In this document: piece by piece, positions 1 through 8,469 of the stretch
How positions within the stretch are numbered: position 1 is the first letter of the stretch
How the letters are laid out: each line of letters opens with the position of its first letter
Source: Chryseobacterium arthrosphaerae
GTDB lineage: Bacteria; Bacteroidota; Bacteroidia; Flavobacteriales; Weeksellaceae
Assembly (NCBI RefSeq): GCF_001684965.1
Contig: NZ_MAYG01000001.1
Location: 992,001 to 1,056,000 of the forward strand
Length of the DNA: 64,000 bases
Direction of reading: 5' to 3'
Program-made: the position numbers and the translations under genes
The notes under the pieces: model-generated
What the model saw: only the letters and a program-made list of their open reading frames with translations
What the model was told of the DNA's origin: nothing
Databases searched by the model: none

Positions 1-93
1 GTACTTCGTCAGGAAAAAGGAAGGTATGGTATAGCGGCAATCTGCAATGGTGGAGGAGGAGCATCGGCAGTTCTTATTGAAAATATGGGCTAA
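1..93 (+). CDS. C-terminal end of a thiolase (acetyl-CoA C-acyltransferase), partial
   Basis: Only the last 30 codons lie in the window; the gene starts before base 1. The frame reads to TAA and contains ICNGGGGASAVLIENMG, the glycine-rich C-terminal signature of thiolases, in which the Cys acts as the second catalytic cysteine. Thiolases condense or cleave acyl-CoA with acetyl-CoA in the cytoplasm. A separate, complete thiolase lies at 46878-48056, so the genome has at least two. Whether this one is biosynthetic (acetoacetyl-CoA forming) or degradative cannot be told from the fragment. No clear hairpin terminator follows. Confidence 0.85.
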   Translation, partial: VLRQEKGRYGIAAICNGGGGASAVLIENMG

Positions 94-198
94 CTTTGCA
101 AGATGACAATCAAGGACTTGCAAAACACTTAATTGTTTACAATAGCTGTGTTTAGATATTATTGATGTAAATGTTTAAACTGTTTGTTTATAATCTCT

Positions 199-223
199 CG
201 CAGATCACGCAGATTTCGCAGAT
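199..223. repeat. Three CGCAGAT units with 9-bp period
   Basis: CGCAGAT occurs at 199-205, 208-214 and 217-223, so the period is exactly 9 bp. The same unit in reverse orientation (ATCTGCG) with the same 9-bp period occurs at 52832-52856. It appears to be a dispersed intergenic repeat of unknown function. Confidence 0.7.
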
Positions 224-397
224 TTTTTTTATGATCATCTGTGTTGCTTTATAAAATGAAGTATTATTTCTTATCACAATGTTTTAATTATTCATAAAAA
301 ATGAACAATATCAGTTAATTGCGTTTTAAGTGCCAGTTAATTTTAATAAGCTGACAAAAATCATCACATTCTTATTTTTATTGATTCTAAATAAATA

Positions 398-405
398 TAA
401 ATTTG
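398..405 (+). promoter_or_regulatory. Putative -7 promoter box for the GEVED protein gene
   Basis: TAAATTTG matches the Bacteroidota -7 consensus TAnnTTTG, 22 bases before the ATG at 428. The best upstream TTG (381-383) is only 14 bases away, shorter than the usual 17-23, so only the -7 part is well supported. Confidence 0.45.
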
Positions 406-427
406 TCTCAGGAAATTTAAAGAATAT

Positions 428-1738
428 ATGAAAAAACTAACTACCTTTTCTGCTGTTGTTCTCTGTACATTCATGAATGCACAATTACAATATTGTAAAC
501 CTTCATTCCAGTATGGAGCCGACAGCAATATGATCCGTAATGTGACTTTCGGGAGCATTAATAACACTTCACCGGATCAGACCGGATCAGCTCCGGCTTA
601 TGAAGATTTCACTTCAATGTCAACTGATCTTCAGGCGGGAAATTCTTATCCGGTCTCTGTAAAAGGCCCATCGAGTACTTTTCCAAGTGATGTAATGGTT
701 TATATTGATTTTAATCAGAATGGTAGTTTTGATGATGCCGGGGAAAGTTTTTATATCGGAAGGCTGGGCGCAGCAACCCCTTTCAATGCTTTTACTGTCA
801 GCAATACCATTACGGTACCTGCAAATGCCGCTACCGGCAGTACGAGAATGAGAGTTCTTAAAAACACGAATCTTGCAGCCTATTCGGATCCTAATGCAGC
901 TGTTTCTATCAGTTCCGCATGCGATACCGGCTTAAGGGCAGGGCAGACTGAAGATTATACAGTCAATATCGCAGGCAATACAGCCGGTTTTCCTGCGCCT
1001 TACTGTGGGACTGACAAGGTGACAAGCCTTACGGTGAGTGAGATCAGCGGGGTTGAATTTGCAGGAATTACTAATAACAGTGCTTTGGATGGTAATTCAG
1101 ATGTTCTGGAGAACTTTACAGCTGTGAAGTTCAGTGTGAACCGTGGAAACACTTATCCTGTTACAGTGACGGGAGGTACCCAGGGACAGGCTACAGTGTC
1201 TGCTTATGCGTATATTGATTTTAACCACAATAATGTATTTGACGCTGATGAAGTATTCAATATCGGATATCTGGACAATTCCAATCCGGTGCCTAATACC
1301 CAATCCGGAACCGTATCCGGGAATATTCTCATTCCTTTAAATGCTTTGCTGGGAGAAACCCGTTTCCGGCTGGTGAAAGCCTATGAATCAAGTTCATGGA
1401 TGGGCACACTGGAAAACCTTCCATGTCCCAGAGGCTGGTTTATCGGTCAGGTAGAAGATTATACCATAAATATTATGCCGGAGACCCTTTCTACACTTGA
1501 GGTTTCCAAAGATTCATCCGTAAAGCCAAAGGTCTATCCCAATCCTGCTACAGGTTCTGTAACTATTAAGATGAAAGAAGGGCTGGAAAAATATGAGATT
1601 TACGGAGCATCAGGACAGAAAGTTCTTGAAGGAAGTTCTTTACCTGTCAATACGGAAAGTCTTACTCCGGGCACTTATATGATCAGGATCCTGACAAAGG
1701 ATAAAAAGGTGATCACAGAAAAGATCATTAAAAAGTAA
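428..1738 (+). CDS. GEVED domain protein with T9SS type A sorting tail
   Basis: This is a secreted protein of 436 residues. Residues 1-18 form a signal peptide ending in MNAQ. Two similar modules follow, each with a Ca-site-like YIDFNxNxxFDxxxE motif (about residues 92-106 and 261-275) and a closing GQ.EDYT.NI motif (about 173 and 346), typical of GEVED domains. The C-terminus from about residue 367 begins YPNPATGSVTI and ends in a basic KKVITEKIIKK, a type A type IX secretion sorting domain, so the protein should cross the outer membrane through the T9SS and be cell-surface bound or released. Its exact role (adhesin or binding protein) is not evident. It is monocistronic: its own -7 box precedes it and a strong terminator follows. 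Confidence 0.85.
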   Translation: MKKLTTFSAVVLCTFMNAQLQYCKPSFQYGADSNMIRNVTFGSINNTSPDQTGSAPAYEDFTSMSTDLQAGNSYPVSVKGPSSTFPSDVMVYIDFNQNGSFDDAGESFYIGRLGAATPFNAFTVSNTITVPANAATGSTRMRVLKNTNLAAYSDPNAAVSISSACDTGLRAGQTEDYTVNIAGNTAGFPAPYCGTDKVTSLTVSEISGVEFAGITNNSALDGNSDVLENFTAVKFSVNRGNTYPVTVTGGTQGQATVSAYAYIDFNHNNVFDADEVFNIGYLDNSNPVPNTQSGTVSGNILIPLNALLGETRFRLVKAYESSSWMGTLENLPCPRGWFIGQVEDYTINIMPETLSTLEVSKDSSVKPKVYPNPATGSVTIKMKEGLEKYEIYGASGQKVLEGSSLPVNTESLTPGTYMIRILTKDKKVITEKIIKK

Positions 1739-2044
1739 AACACATATCTAATCATATCCATATCAATTTTTGTTTTTTTATCGGCAGGTTTTGTTCTGCC
1801 GGTTTTTTTGTTTTAAATGAAGAGGCTTTAATAATATTTTAACTAAAACATGGTTTTGGAGAGAAGTTGTTAATTTTTAATGGAAGATCTTTAACATTAG
1901 GAGAAAATTTTATTAAAACTTTATCACGCCAGGCCCTTCTGTGATTGGAAAATTGAATTTATTTTTACACAAAAATTTTAACCCTTATTTCTTACAGCAG
2001 GCTTTTGAAAATAAGCTTGATTATGAATAAAGAAATCTGATACC
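1739..2044. other. Intergenic region before the GLPGLI gene
   Basis: This 306-base stretch has the terminator of the preceding gene at its left and otherwise AT-rich sequence with no convincing ORF. I see no promoter here that fully fits the TAnnTTTG consensus. Confidence 0.5.
1782..1809 (+). terminator. Rho-independent terminator of the GEVED protein gene
   Basis: Stem CGGCAG (1782-1787) pairs with CTGCCG (1796-1801) and is followed by seven T (1803-1809). Confidence 0.85.
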
Positions 2045-2863
2045 ATGAAGAAAACAGTACTTATTGCAGCGGCGGCTGCCGGATTCTGGGCAAAAGCTCA
2101 AACTCACCGTTTTGTCTACGATGTTATGTATAAAAAGGATGCAGCTTCAGAAGTTGTGACCAAAGAAAATTATCACCTTGATATTCATCCGGACAGAAGT
2201 GAGTATTATCAGAGGGATTTTTTCGTCGCCGATTCACTGATCACGAATAATATTCCTTTCCCGAAAGGCTCGAAACTCAACACTTCCACTATTGTTTCCC
2301 ACAAAAAAGGAGAGGAGTTTTACGATGAATATGATCTGCTTGAAAATACAGTGCTTAAACTTCAGTCGAAAGACACTCAAACCTGGCAACTGACCAACGA
2401 AAACAAAAAAGTAAAAGATCTCACCCTGCAAAAAGCAACCACCCACTACGGCGGCAGAAACTGGACTGCATGGTTTTCCAAAGAAATTCCTTTCCAGGAC
2501 GGACCCTATAAATTTCATGGACTTCCGGGACTGATCGTAGAGCTGTACGATGATAAAAGTAACTATAAATTTGAACTCGTAAAATCCGTTAAGCTGGATC
2601 AGCCGGTCAACAATATGTTCATTAAGATGTCTAAGGAAATGAGTGTTCCTGTTACATTAGAAAAATATAAAAGCACAAAGCTTGCGTACTATGATTCTCC
2701 TGTCAATTTCATCAGAAACGGACAGGAAGGTGATCAGTTTTTCCTGAATGACGGAACTAAAGTGAATGCTTCCAACAGAAGAGAGATCAATGACAGAATG
2801 AGAGAAAATATCAAAAAATATAACAATCCTATCAATCTGGATACGAAAATTAATTATCAGTAA
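2045..2863 (+). CDS. GLPGLI family secreted protein
   Basis: A 272-residue protein with an N-terminal signal peptide (MKKTVLIAAAAAGFWAKAQ). It carries the family motif HGLPGLIVELYD at about residues 156-167, preceded by the conserved aromatic stretch WTAWFSKEIPFQDGPYKF. GLPGLI proteins are found across Bacteroidota and are probably periplasmic or envelope proteins; no activity has been assigned. Sequence after the motif is lysine-rich and ends in a polar tail with no sorting domain. The ATG at 2045 is directly upstream of the signal peptide and is the obvious start. It is flanked by a terminator upstream and a convergent helicase gene downstream, so it is probably transcribed alone. Confidence 0.85.
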   Translation: MKKTVLIAAAAAGFWAKAQTHRFVYDVMYKKDAASEVVTKENYHLDIHPDRSEYYQRDFFVADSLITNNIPFPKGSKLNTSTIVSHKKGEEFYDEYDLLENTVLKLQSKDTQTWQLTNENKKVKDLTLQKATTHYGGRNWTAWFSKEIPFQDGPYKFHGLPGLIVELYDDKSNYKFELVKSVKLDQPVNNMFIKMSKEMSVPVTLEKYKSTKLAYYDSPVNFIRNGQEGDQFFLNDGTKVNASNRREINDRMRENIKKYNNPINLDTKINYQ

Positions 2864-2926
2864 GCAGGTTGCAGGAGGCAGACTGAAAAGTTTTGAAGAT
2901 CATTCGAAGTGTACTGCTGTTTTATG

Positions 2927-2964
2927 TTCCTGATGTTCAGATTCTTTAGTCTGTGCATCAGGAA
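2927..2964. terminator. Hairpin between convergent GLPGLI and helicase genes
   Basis: TTCCTGATG (2927-2935) pairs with CATCAGGAA (2956-2964), and the loop has a smaller inner hairpin CAGA/TCTG. Neither strand shows a strong T run, so terminator function is uncertain. Confidence 0.4.
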
Positions 2965-2979
2965 TTAAAGAACTTAATT

Positions 2980-5900
2980 TTAAGAATCGGATTCCAGCAG
3001 GTCCATAAGGTCCTGTTTTGATAATCCCTGAAGCGTTGTACCATCCGTTTTGAGGAGATTCTGGGCCAGCTGCTGCTTCTTTTTCTGCAGGGTCAGTATT
3101 TTCTCTTCTACAGTATTGGAACAGATCATACGCACAGCAATGACATTTTTAGTCTGGCCAATCCTGTAACTGCGGTCGATGGCCTGGTTTTCAATCGCCG
3201 GATTCCACCAGGGATCTACAAGGTATATATAATCAGCCTGGGTAAGGTTCAGCCCGATACCTCCGGCTTTTAAACTGATTAAAAAGACCCTTACTTCTTT
3301 ATTGGTTTGGAAATTAGTAACTTTTTCCCCTCTGTCTTTAGTTTGCCCGGTGAGATACTCAAACCGGATATTGTGTTTTTCCAGTTCTGCTTTGATAAGG
3401 TCGAGCATTCCCACAAACTGTGAGAATACGAGTATTTTATGATCTTTTGATTTTCCCAGGATCTGCTCCATCAGAATTTCAACCTTTACCGCATGCTCCC
3501 CGGAATAGCCTTCTTTGATAAGGACCGGAGAATTACAGATCTGCCGCAGTCTGGTAAGCCCGGTAAGAACATGCATACTGTTTTTATTCAGCTCATCATC
3601 GTCATTGGCTGCAATAAATTCACGGAGTTCTTTTTCGTAGGCATCATAGATTCTGCGCTGTTCAGCATTCATTTCACAATAGATCACCGTTTCCGTTTTT
3701 TCAGGCAGTTCTCTGGCTACCTGTTTCTTGGTTCTGCGGAGAATGAACGGCCTGATCTTCTGCTGAAGCTCAAGAGCACGTTTGCTGTACTCAAATTTAT
3801 CAATAGGGATGGCGTAAATGTCCTTAAAATACTGTTTGCTGCCCAGAAGTCCCGGACAGGCAAAAGAAAGCTGGCTATACAGGTCAAAGGTGCTGTTTTC
3901 GACCGGAGTTCCTGTCAGTACGATCCTGTTCCGGGCCTGGAGGAGGCGTGCTGCTTTATATCTTTCAGAATTAGGGTTCTTGATCGTTTGCGATTCATCA
4001 AGGAAAATATAATTAAAATGAAAAGCCTTAAGGAATCTGATGTCAGAAAGCAGCATTCCATAGCTGGTAAGAACTACTTCGTAATCTGCCATATGACCGG
4101 TTGTTTTCGGCCTGTCAGCTCCATAATGCAGTAAAACTTTCACAGAAGGTGCAAACCTGCTGATCTCTTCCTGCCAGTTGAAGAGCAGGGAAGTAGGAAC
4201 TACAATAAGGTTGGTGGTGTGACCCCGTTTTTCTCTCTGCGACAGGATAAAAGCAATGATCTGAACCGTTTTTCCCAGCCCCATATCGTCAGCCAGACAT
4301 CCTCCGAAATTGAACTCGTCAAGAAAATTCAGCCAGTTGAGGCCATGATGCTGGTAATCTCTTAATTCAGCTTTCAATGCATCCGGAACTTTTACTTCAG
4401 GAATACTTTTCACCTTTGAAAACTTTGAAGAATAGGTCATTACTTCATTCTGAACTTCCTTACTCAATACTTCTTTTTCAAAAAGGGAAGAAATTTCTGT
4501 AAAGCTGATCTTGGGAATTTTAAGTAAGTCCTCATCAATTTCCCCGGCCTGGAAATAGGCGGTAAGCTTATCAATCCATTCTTCGGGAAGAATCCCGAGG
4601 GAACCGTCATCCAGCTGTACGAATTTACTTTTATTGCGAAGGGTTCTGTGAAGCTGTTTTAATGTAGCTTCTTTGGGGCCAAATCCCACTTTCAGTTTTG
4701 CATTAAACCAATCGAGCCCGCTGGTAATCTGGATGTTGATCTTCGCCCGGTGCGGATTCAGCTTATTGTTTTTTAGTTCGTTGAAGCCAAGAATGGTTAC
4801 CCCTTCGTTTCTCCATATTTCAAAGGCATCAAGAAACCAGTTATTGTCCAGGAATTTATCCCTGTGCAGATAAAAATACTGATAGCCATCCATCTGGTCT
4901 TCAAAATCAGGATGCTGCATCATGACCAGGGAAGTAAAACGTGCTTCGGCTGCTTCATTTCTTTCGATCTTAAAAGGATTTCCATTCTGATCCGTATCAA
5001 AAATCTGCTTCCTGGAATACACCGGAACTTCTACTTCACCATATTTCATGACAGGAGTAATGCCGATATAATTTTCCTGTTGACGCAGATAAATAACCTT
5101 TTCTATCTGATAATTCCTGTCTTCAAGTTGTACTTTCGTTGCTTTTTGTATGTAGCTGTAATTGATTTGGATACGTTCTTCCAGGTTGGAGAGTATGTTC
5201 TTCATAAATGCCTCATATTTAGAAGAATGAATCAGCAGAATCTCATTATTAGCTTTAAAAAACCTGATGATTTTCAGCATGTCCGGATGGGCTACTAGGC
5301 TGAAAATGTTTTGGTTATATACGAAGTATTCATTTCTGAGAACAATATTTTTAAAAGGAACAGAAATATCATTAAACTGTAATTCTCCTGTTATTTCAAA
5401 AAACGGATCTTTCTTAAATACAGAAAGTTGTACCTCTGCATCTAAAGTATTTAATTCAACAGGAGTCAGGGACTTGGCAGACATGTTTTCTGCAATTTTC
5501 CGGTCATGATAATATACTTCCAGTCCCAGTGGATTCTCTACAATACGTTTTAATGCCTCCAGTTCGGAAGCATTATAGTCTTCATTGTAATTACTTTGGA
5601 AAGAATGAATGGCTGTATAGAATTTGATTTCCTGAGGCTTCTCAGCCTTCCATATCAGCTGCATGGCATCCACAGGAGTCACGGGATTTTTAATTTTTCC
5701 CGTCTGTGTACTTTCTGCTTCCATCAGAGAAAATACCAGATGATTGTAATAGCGGTGTTTGCCCATTACCAGGATCTGTTTCTTGCCTGTTTCTGTTACG
5801 GTCAGTTCATCCGGCCCCGAAGGTTCCTGAGGAAGAAGGTCTCTCTGAAACATGATCTCATCAACCGGAAGCATTTCTTTGATTTTGGGCAGGATCTCAA

Positions 5901-6321
5901 TTTTTCCATCGTTATATTCTATCCGGAAATAGGTGTCAAGATCCGGTTCGTGTTCCAGACCATAACTTTTAGCCTTAGGAATCAGCATTTTTCTGCGGAG
6001 AATATCATCAAAAAAGACCCGGAATTTCTTCTCTTCCAAAATAGCATGAATAATTTCTGTCTGATGTGAACAAAGCTGTCCATGAGGGCTGTCACATGTA
6101 CAGGAACATAGAAGAGAGCTGCCAATCAGGCTTATGGTAACCACAGGAAAATCCTGAAGTGGAGATTTCTTCGTAAAAATACCGGTATTATTTTCAATAG
6201 CAGCAGGATAAATTTCATGAAAATCCCTGATTCCGATAAAGGTAGTGTCTGTAGTATGTTTCAGAAGATCATAGACGGAAAGGGTGCCGATACTGATGTT
6301 TTCAAGAATATATTCTGCCAT
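2980..6321 (-). CDS. SNF2-family DEAD/DEAH helicase with SWIM zinc finger
   Basis: This 1113-residue ATP-dependent DNA translocase is of the bacterial SNF2/RapA-like class. An N-terminal SWIM zinc finger (CSCTC...CSH, about residues 72-86) is followed by a long central region. The SNF2 ATPase core has Walker A DDMGLGKT (about 680), the DESQ box (about 776) and LTGTPVENS. The helicase C lobe has GGIGLNLTQA and QAIDRSYRIGQ (about 1050). Such proteins remodel protein-DNA or RNA polymerase complexes; the target is unknown. I chose ATG 6321 (MAEYILENIS) because the upstream ATG at 6339 lies inside a TAnnTTTG promoter box. The long open frames on the opposite strand are antisense shadows. The gene stands alone, divergent from an SDR gene. 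Confidence 0.9.
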   Translation of the reverse strand: MAEYILENISIGTLSVYDLLKHTTDTTFIGIRDFHEIYPAAIENNTGIFTKKSPLQDFPVVTISLIGSSLLCSCTCDSPHGQLCSHQTEIIHAILEEKKFRVFFDDILRRKMLIPKAKSYGLEHEPDLDTYFRIEYNDGKIEILPKIKEMLPVDEIMFQRDLLPQEPSGPDELTVTETGKKQILVMGKHRYYNHLVFSLMEAESTQTGKIKNPVTPVDAMQLIWKAEKPQEIKFYTAIHSFQSNYNEDYNASELEALKRIVENPLGLEVYYHDRKIAENMSAKSLTPVELNTLDAEVQLSVFKKDPFFEITGELQFNDISVPFKNIVLRNEYFVYNQNIFSLVAHPDMLKIIRFFKANNEILLIHSSKYEAFMKNILSNLEERIQINYSYIQKATKVQLEDRNYQIEKVIYLRQQENYIGITPVMKYGEVEVPVYSRKQIFDTDQNGNPFKIERNEAAEARFTSLVMMQHPDFEDQMDGYQYFYLHRDKFLDNNWFLDAFEIWRNEGVTILGFNELKNNKLNPHRAKINIQITSGLDWFNAKLKVGFGPKEATLKQLHRTLRNKSKFVQLDDGSLGILPEEWIDKLTAYFQAGEIDEDLLKIPKISFTEISSLFEKEVLSKEVQNEVMTYSSKFSKVKSIPEVKVPDALKAELRDYQHHGLNWLNFLDEFNFGGCLADDMGLGKTVQIIAFILSQREKRGHTTNLIVVPTSLLFNWQEEISRFAPSVKVLLHYGADRPKTTGHMADYEVVLTSYGMLLSDIRFLKAFHFNYIFLDESQTIKNPNSERYKAARLLQARNRIVLTGTPVENSTFDLYSQLSFACPGLLGSKQYFKDIYAIPIDKFEYSKRALELQQKIRPFILRRTKKQVARELPEKTETVIYCEMNAEQRRIYDAYEKELREFIAANDDDELNKNSMHVLTGLTRLRQICNSPVLIKEGYSGEHAVKVEILMEQILGKSKDHKILVFSQFVGMLDLIKAELEKHNIRFEYLTGQTKDRGEKVTNFQTNKEVRVFLISLKAGGIGLNLTQADYIYLVDPWWNPAIENQAIDRSYRIGQTKNVIAVRMICSNTVEEKILTLQKKKQQLAQNLLKTDGTTLQGLSKQDLMDLLESDS

Positions 6322-6336
6322 AAAAATTGATAGAAG

Positions 6337-6344
6337 CAAACTTA
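6337..6344 (-). promoter_or_regulatory. Putative -7 box of the SNF2 helicase gene
   Basis: The minus strand reads TAAGTTTG, a full TAnnTTTG match, 16 bases before ATG 6321. No clear -33 TTG was found. It argues against the upstream in-frame ATG at 6339. Confidence 0.45.
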
Positions 6345-6375
6345 CAAAAAAAGGATGAATGAAAGAGTGAGGTAA

Positions 6376-6409
6376 AATCCGTTTTGGCTACAGCTTAATC
6401 CGTTTTGGC
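6376..6409. promoter_or_regulatory. 13-bp direct repeat, 21-bp spacing, upstream of SDR gene (putative AraC operator)
   Basis: AATCCGTTTTGGC occurs perfectly at 6376-6388 and 6397-6409, exactly 21 bp start to start (two helical turns). AraC-family activators commonly bind two direct half-sites on one DNA face. The second copy ends 24 bases before a weak -7 box (GACCTTTG, 6434-6441), next to the expected -33 position. The AraC gene at 7364 follows the SDR gene. That it is the binding protein is inference. Confidence 0.6.
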
Positions 6410-6466
6410 AACATCACCCTTTTTCCTATTGCAGACCTTTGTCATGTAATTTTAAACAAAGAAAAA

Positions 6467-7264
6467 ATGAAAACAATTTTTATAACGGGTGCTTCTACAG
6501 GATTGGGAAAAGCAACCGCTCAGTTATTTCAGAGTAAAGGGTGGAACGTCATTGCTACGATGAGAAATCCCGATGCTGATGCAGACCTGGCTTCGTTGGA
6601 TAATGTAACGGTGCTTCCACTGGATGTTACCAACCCTGAACAGATAAAATCTACGGTAAATAAGGCACTTGAGACCGGGGATATTGATGTGGTTTTTAAC
6701 AATGCCGGATATGGGCTTATAGGACCGCTGGAAGCTTTGAAGGATGAGCAGATCGTAAAACAGCTGGACACGAATCTGCTGGGAGTAATCCGTGTTACAC
6801 AGGCCTTTATTCCTTACTTCAGAGAAAGAAAAAACGGAATGTTTATCGCTACAACTTCCATAGGCGGACTGATCACCTTTCCTTTAAGCTCTACGTATCA
6901 TGCTACAAAATGGGCCCTGGAGGGTTGGAGCGAAAGCCTTGCTTTTGAGCTTAATCCGTTGGGTATTGATATCAAAACAGTTTCTCCCGGAGGAATCAAA
7001 ACAGATTTCGTCAGCCGGTCTTTAGACACTGCAACAAGCCAGGCCTATGAAGGAATGACAGCTTCCAAGTTTTCTAAGATGGAAGGTATGATGGATGCCG
7101 CTTCCACCCCTGAACAGATTGCAGCAGTGGTTTATGAAGCCGCTACGGATGGTAAAAAACAACTGAGATATGTGGCGGGAGAAGATGCAAAAGCTTTGTA
7201 CGCCCAGCGTCTTGAACTGGGAGACGAAGTTTTCAGGGAACAATTGGGTAAACAGTTCATATAA
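6467..7264 (+). CDS. SDR family NAD(P)-dependent oxidoreductase
   Basis: A classical short-chain dehydrogenase of 265 residues. The cofactor motif TGASTGLG is at residues 7-14 and the structural NNAG motif at 78-81. Catalytic Ser is about 131, and YHATK (144-148) supplies Tyr and Lys. The sequence after strand 2 (TMRNPDAD) lacks an Asp at the usual NAD-selecting position and has Arg nearby, which hints at NADP. The substrate is unknown. The gene is preceded by a perfect 21-bp-spaced direct repeat and followed 99 bases downstream by an AraC-type regulator in the same direction, so it is probably an inducible gene controlled by that regulator. ATG 6467 gives the standard family N-terminus. Confidence 0.9.
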   Translation: MKTIFITGASTGLGKATAQLFQSKGWNVIATMRNPDADADLASLDNVTVLPLDVTNPEQIKSTVNKALETGDIDVVFNNAGYGLIGPLEALKDEQIVKQLDTNLLGVIRVTQAFIPYFRERKNGMFIATTSIGGLITFPLSSTYHATKWALEGWSESLAFELNPLGIDIKTVSPGGIKTDFVSRSLDTATSQAYEGMTASKFSKMEGMMDAASTPEQIAAVVYEAATDGKKQLRYVAGEDAKALYAQRLELGDEVFREQLGKQFI

Positions 7265-7363
7265 AATACTGATCATTTCAAGGGCTTTGTAATTTCAGGG
7301 CTGGATACATAATTACTGATTTTTTGAGATGATCATTTCTCTTAAATAACTTACATTTATATC

Positions 7364-8278
7364 ATGGAAAAGAGAGACAACAGTCCCCTGAAAATTTCAT
7401 CCATTTCAGAGATGCATGACCTGCTGCAGCTTCCTAAGCCGCTTCATCCCCTGGTAAGCCTTGTGGACAATACCAAAATGACCATCAGTAAAGACATGCT
7501 GAGCAGAAGCTTTATTTTGAATTTTTATAAAATTTCCTATAAATACTCCACGGTCGGTAAAATGGGATACGGAAGAGGCTATTATGACTTTAATGAGGGC
7601 GGAATGATGTTTACCTCACCCGGCCAGATTCTTTCAACAGATGAAGGTGCTGAATATTGCGGGTATACTTTACTGGTGCATCCTGATTTTATCCGGAACT
7701 ATCCGCTGGCAAAGAATATCAAAAACTTCGGTTTCTTTTCTTATGATACGAATGAGGCCCTTCACTTGTCAGATCAGGAAAAAACTACTGTTACGGGGCT
7801 TCTGGACAGTATTACCAATGAACTGAACACTGCCATTGATGAAGTGACACAGGATGTGATCATCTCCTATATTGAAGTGCTTCTCAATTACAGCAACCGT
7901 TTCTATAAGCGGCAGTTCATTACACGAAAAGCCGTAAACAGCGATTTGTTAGCTAAAATGGATCATATACTGGAAGATTACTTCAACCAGCAGGAAACAT
8001 TGACGAAAGGGCTTCCTACAGTGGAATTTCTTGCTTCTGCCCTTCACCTTTCCCCACATTATCTGAGTGATATGCTAAGAAACCTTACCGGACAGAATGC
8101 ACAGCAGCATATTCATGAAAAGCTGATCGAAAAAGCTAAAGAATACCTTACAACCACCAGTTTTTCAGTTTCTGAGGTAGCATATGCACTGGGATTCGAA
8201 CATCCGCAATCGTTCAATAAACTGTTTAAAAAGAAAACTGATGAAACCCCTTTAAGCTACAGGCAGTCTTTTAATTAA
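7364..8278 (+). CDS. AraC family transcriptional regulator
   Basis: A 304-residue regulator. The N-terminal half is a cupin-like ligand domain (GGMMFTSPGQILS, about residues 73-86). The C-terminal 100 residues hold two helix-turn-helix motifs: SAALHLSPHYLSDMLRNLTG, then SVSEVAYALGFEHPQSFNKL and the family ending PLSYRQSF. It probably activates the SDR gene just upstream, whose promoter has two direct half-sites. It might also be cotranscribed with that gene, though the 99-base gap allows its own promoter. A strong terminator follows at 8281. The ligand cannot be predicted. Confidence 0.88.
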   Translation: MEKRDNSPLKISSISEMHDLLQLPKPLHPLVSLVDNTKMTISKDMLSRSFILNFYKISYKYSTVGKMGYGRGYYDFNEGGMMFTSPGQILSTDEGAEYCGYTLLVHPDFIRNYPLAKNIKNFGFFSYDTNEALHLSDQEKTTVTGLLDSITNELNTAIDEVTQDVIISYIEVLLNYSNRFYKRQFITRKAVNSDLLAKMDHILEDYFNQQETLTKGLPTVEFLASALHLSPHYLSDMLRNLTGQNAQQHIHEKLIEKAKEYLTTTSFSVSEVAYALGFEHPQSFNKLFKKKTDETPLSYRQSFN

Positions 8279-8280
8279 AA

Positions 8281-8312
8281 AAATATCCGGTCCGAGAGGC
8301 CGGATATTTTTT
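8281..8312 (+). terminator. Rho-independent terminator after AraC gene
   Basis: AAATATCCGG (8281-8290) pairs with CCGGATATTT (8300-8309) over 10 bp, and the T run continues to 8312. Confidence 0.85.
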
Positions 8313-8394
8313 GATGTGCTTGCCATAATGTAATCATTTACCACCGTATAAAAAATACCGGATTTCAGGTAGATGAAAATACTTTTTTTTCAGG

Positions 8395-8426
8395 ATTGAT
8401 AGCCACTGTAATGGGAAGTAAATTTG
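8395..8426 (+). promoter_or_regulatory. Promoter of the T9SS protein gene
   Basis: The -33 region ATTG (8395-8398) is followed after 20 bases by the -7 box TAAATTTG (8419-8426). Both match the Bacteroidota consensus, and the ATG is 44 bases further on. Confidence 0.7.
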
Positions 8427-8469
8427 CAGGTACAATGAGACTCCACATCCAATTTTAAAAATAAATAAT

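Larger units (their letters stand above)
94..427. other. Intergenic region between thiolase and GEVED protein
   Basis: This 334-base AT-rich stretch has no convincing ORF or RNA gene. It holds a tandem CGCAGAT repeat (199-223) and, at its right end, the -7 box of the downstream gene. Nothing else stands out. Confidence 0.6.

Noticed and set aside
199..223. CRISPR-like array
   Set aside because: Units are 7 bp with 2-bp gaps; there are no spacers of useful length and no cas genes in the window.
3493..6069. Several long plus-strand open frames opposite the SNF2 gene
   Set aside because: They lie entirely antisense to a clear helicase gene with all motifs, and their translations look like reversed coding sequence.
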